DNA of 7,629 bases from Dehalococcoidia bacterium (GTDB lineage: Bacteria; Chloroflexota; Dehalococcoidia; UBA1151; UBA1328). Shown one piece after another: positions 5,092 to 7,629 of the stretch (its first letter is position 1; each line of letters begins with the position of its first letter). Location of the stretch: contig JASLNQ010000035.1 in NCBI GenBank assembly GCA_030745955.1, forward strand, positions 1-7,629, written 5' to 3'. The notes below the pieces were generated by a model. The model did not search any database, was not told where the DNA came from, and worked only from the letters and a program-made list of their open reading frames with translations. The position numbers and the translations under genes are program-made.

Positions 5092-7629
5092 ATGTCAGCG
5101 AACAGCAGTTCCACCACCGGTCCCCAGGCCAGCGCCAACCGCGGAGTGAACGCGCCCGAAACCGGTACAACCAGAAAGCGCAGGTCTAGGATTTCGAAAT
5201 CCCCGGGCAAGCGGCTCTCGCCCGGGCGGCGCCAGTACCTGGAGTTCAAGGCAAAGTACCCGGACGCACTGCTGCTCATCCGCATGGGCGACTTCTACGA
5301 GAGCTTCGACGACGACGCCCACACCCTCTCGAAGGTGCTCGGGATCGCGCTAACTTCGCGGGAGTCGGGCGCCGGGGGAAAGGCCCCCCTCGCTGGGATC
5401 CCGCACCACGCACTCGACAATCACCTCGGAACCCTCGTCGCAGCCGGCCTGAAGGTCGCCATTGCAGAGCAGACGAGCGACCCGGCGAAATCGAGGGGGC
5501 TCGTCGAACGCGCAGTCGTCCGCGTGGTCACACCCGGAACGGTTATCGAACCCGCACTCCTCGACCAGGCCACAAACAACTACCTGGCGGCTGCAGTCAG
5601 CGACGGCGAACGAGCGGGCCTGGCCTACGTCGACATCTCGACCAGCGAGTTCGTGACCGGCGAGTTCCCCGCCTCCGAACTCAGGGACGAGCTCTTCCGC
5701 CTGGCCCCCGCCGAACTGATCGCCGACTCGATCGCCGTTGAACTCATCAAGGCCGAGGGGGAATCGAACACAGTAATCCGCCCGCTCGACGAGACCCGCC
5801 TCGACTCAGAACTGTCGGCGGCGCGACTCCTGGACCACTTCAAGGCGAAAACTCTCGAGGCCTTCGGCTGCGAAAGAATGCCGCTGGCGATAGTCGCTGC
5901 GTCGTCGGTCCTCGATTTTGTGGCCGACACACAGTTCGGTGCTATCCCGCAGATAACCTCGCTCCGGACCGAGTCCGCTGGCTCCTACATGAAGCTCGAC
6001 CAGAAAGCCCTGCGGGACCTCGAGGTCTTCAGTTCGTCACTCGGCAGGCCGGACGCTCCGACCCTGTACGGAACGCTTAACTTCACCGGGACCGCGATGG
6101 GGGCGAGGACGCTGAGGGCCTGGTTGACCCGCCCTTTGATGGCCGTGGAGACGATACGTCGACGACAGGACGTCGTGACCGCCTTCTTTGAGAACCAGGC
6201 CGTCCGCACACGAGTTCAAGGACTGCTGAAGCAGGTATCCGACCTCGAACGCCTTACAAACCGTGTCCGCACGAGCACCGCCAACCCGCGCGACCTCGCG
6301 GCGCTCCGGGCAGGACTCTCTGTGATACCAGGACTGCTGGAGGCCCTCCCCGAGGGGATAACCCCGGGCGGGGCCGTGATCGGCCGGCTGCACTCGTCAA
6401 GCGAGGCCGTCGAGCTGCTTGAGGCCGCCATTCCCGCAGAACCGTCCATCACGGTCGGCGAGGGTTCGGCAATTCGAGAAGGCTTTCATACCGAGCTCGA
6501 TGAAGTGAGAATCCTTTCCGGTGACACCCGGTCGAGCATCGCGGGGCTTGAGGGTGGCTACCGGGAGTCGACGGGTATCAAGAGCCTGAAGATCGGCTAC
6601 AACCGTGTTTTCGGCTACTACCTCGAGGTCTCGAAGACGAACGTCCACCTTGTTCCCGATTCTTTTGAACGACGGCAGACGCTGGTGAACGGCGAACGGT
6701 TCATCACCCCTGAACTCAAGGACCTCGAATCGAGGATCCTCACGGCCCGCGACCGGATTAGCGAACTTGAGAGGGAGGTATTCCGACGGGTCTGCGCCGA
6801 GGTCGCCGTACATGGCGAGAGGATCATGGAGACGGCGAGTGCACTGGGCACGCTCGATGCCCTGGTGTCGATGTCGCAGGCCGCCGCCGAGAACGGCTGG
6901 GTACGGCCCGAGATCGACGACGACACCGTCCTGGATATCACCGCCGGACGCCACCCGGTTGTCGAGTCGGCTCTCGGACCCGGTCGGTTCGTGCCCAACG
7001 ACCTGGACCTTTCGAACACAGAACGGCAACTGATGATAATCACCGGGCCCAACATGTCCGGCAAGTCGACCTATATACGGCAGGCAGCGGTACTGGTGCT
7101 GATGGCACAGGTCGGGAGCTTCATTCCGGCTACCGCCGCCCGCATCGGGGTGGTCGACCGGATCTTCACACGGGCGGGACTGTCAGACGATATCGCCGGA
7201 GGGCAATCGACATTCATGGTCGAGATGGTCGAAACGGCCTCTATCCTGAACCAGGCGACTGGCCGATCCCTGGCAGTGCTGGACGAGATTGGCCGGGGAA
7301 CGTCAACCTACGACGGACTGGCTATCGCACGGGCCGTTGCAGAGCACATCCACAACTCGCCCCGACTCGGCTGCAAGACCCTGTTCGCTACCCACTACCA
7401 CGAGATGACGCAACTCGCCGATCAACTCCCCCGTGCGTACAACCTCCGGGTCGCGGTCGCCGAGGAGGCTGGCGAGGTCGTATTCCTGCACGAGATCGTG
7501 CCGGGCGGTGCAGACCGCTCTTACGGTGTGCATGTTGCTCGACTGGCCGGCATGCCCGGAGCAGTGGTCAGCAGGGCGTGGGCGCTGCTCGAAGAACTGG
7601 AAAACACTCCGGGTTCGGGTGCGGTAACC
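5092..7629 (+). CDS. mutS: DNA mismatch repair protein MutS (3' end beyond the right edge)
   Basis: MutS binds mispaired or looped DNA as a dimer and uses ATP to recruit MutL. The frame is open for 846 codons to the edge with no stop. The mismatch-reading motif is MGDFYESF (65-72), with Phe68 and Glu70. The core/clamp region has GYNRVFGYYLEVSKTN (502-517). The ATPase domain has Walker A GPNMSGKST (652-660), the loop GGQSTFMVEM (703-712), Walker B LAVLDEIGRGTST (727-739) and FATHYHEM (765-772). All key residues are intact. Compared with E. coli MutS the motifs lie 32-38 residues later, so roughly the last 45 residues, including the tetramer-forming tail, are outside the window. The first about 45 residues are Ser/Thr-rich, then strongly basic (RKRRSR at 28-33), beyond the usual start. 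An in-frame TAG at 5077 rules out an earlier start; GTG at 5146 is a possible later one. No good ribosome-binding site is seen. It follows the membrane protein gene after 51 bases. Confidence 0.97.
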   Translation, partial: MSANSSSTTGPQASANRGVNAPETGTTRKRRSRISKSPGKRLSPGRRQYLEFKAKYPDALLLIRMGDFYESFDDDAHTLSKVLGIALTSRESGAGGKAPLAGIPHHALDNHLGTLVAAGLKVAIAEQTSDPAKSRGLVERAVVRVVTPGTVIEPALLDQATNNYLAAAVSDGERAGLAYVDISTSEFVTGEFPASELRDELFRLAPAELIADSIAVELIKAEGESNTVIRPLDETRLDSELSAARLLDHFKAKTLEAFGCERMPLAIVAASSVLDFVADTQFGAIPQITSLRTESAGSYMKLDQKALRDLEVFSSSLGRPDAPTLYGTLNFTGTAMGARTLRAWLTRPLMAVETIRRRQDVVTAFFENQAVRTRVQGLLKQVSDLERLTNRVRTSTANPRDLAALRAGLSVIPGLLEALPEGITPGGAVIGRLHSSSEAVELLEAAIPAEPSITVGEGSAIREGFHTELDEVRILSGDTRSSIAGLEGGYRESTGIKSLKIGYNRVFGYYLEVSKTNVHLVPDSFERRQTLVNGERFITPELKDLESRILTARDRISELEREVFRRVCAEVAVHGERIMETASALGTLDALVSMSQAAAENGWVRPEIDDDTVLDITAGRHPVVESALGPGRFVPNDLDLSNTERQLMIITGPNMSGKSTYIRQAAVLVLMAQVGSFIPATAARIGVVDRIFTRAGLSDDIAGGQSTFMVEMVETASILNQATGRSLAVLDEIGRGTSTYDGLAIARAVAEHIHNSPRLGCKTLFATHYHEMTQLADQLPRAYNLRVAVAEEAGEVVFLHEIVPGGADRSYGVHVARLAGMPGAVVSRAWALLEELENTPGSGAVT

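Noticed and set aside
6397..7029. 210-codon minus-strand open frame in mutS
   Set aside because: Fully antisense to the conserved clamp region of mutS; no independent evidence.

Overview
The window is GC-rich bacterial chromosome with ordinary gene density: two gene groups diverge from a 201-bp spacer (2567-2767). The best lineage guess is Chloroflexota (Dehalococcoidia/SAR202-like), with moderate-to-low confidence. It rests on the hypothetical protein at 4105-5040, whose N-terminal domain resembles one I recall mainly from Chloroflexota proteins, and on the GldA/GldF/GldG-style ABC set. No rRNA or other marker gene is present to settle it. I see no tRNA, rRNA, CRISPR array, insertion sequence, prophage gene or recombination site.

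Left side, minus strand, read right to left: an ABC-2 type ATPase (2566-1595), its six-helix permease (1591-830), and a membrane-anchored GldG-like auxiliary protein (821 to beyond the left edge). The genes are 3 and 8 bases apart, so they almost certainly form one operon encoding one membrane complex. The first two genes start with TTG. The GldG-like gene runs off the window and lacks its 3' end.

Right side, plus strand: an IscS/NifS-type cysteine desulfurase (2768-3967), a single-pass membrane protein of unknown function (4105-5040), and the DNA mismatch-repair protein MutS (5092 to beyond the right edge). Gaps are 137 and 51 bases. The three have no obvious shared pathway, so any co-transcription may just reflect housekeeping gene order. 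Both gaps hold inverted repeats close to a start codon. The most notable is a 10-bp bulged hairpin ending three bases before the mutS ATG.

The points most worth a second look are the mutS leader hairpin, the competing stem-loops ahead of the hypothetical gene, the two-sided architecture of the hypothetical membrane protein, and the basic N-terminal extension of MutS. I found no convincing evidence of a wholly new multi-gene system.
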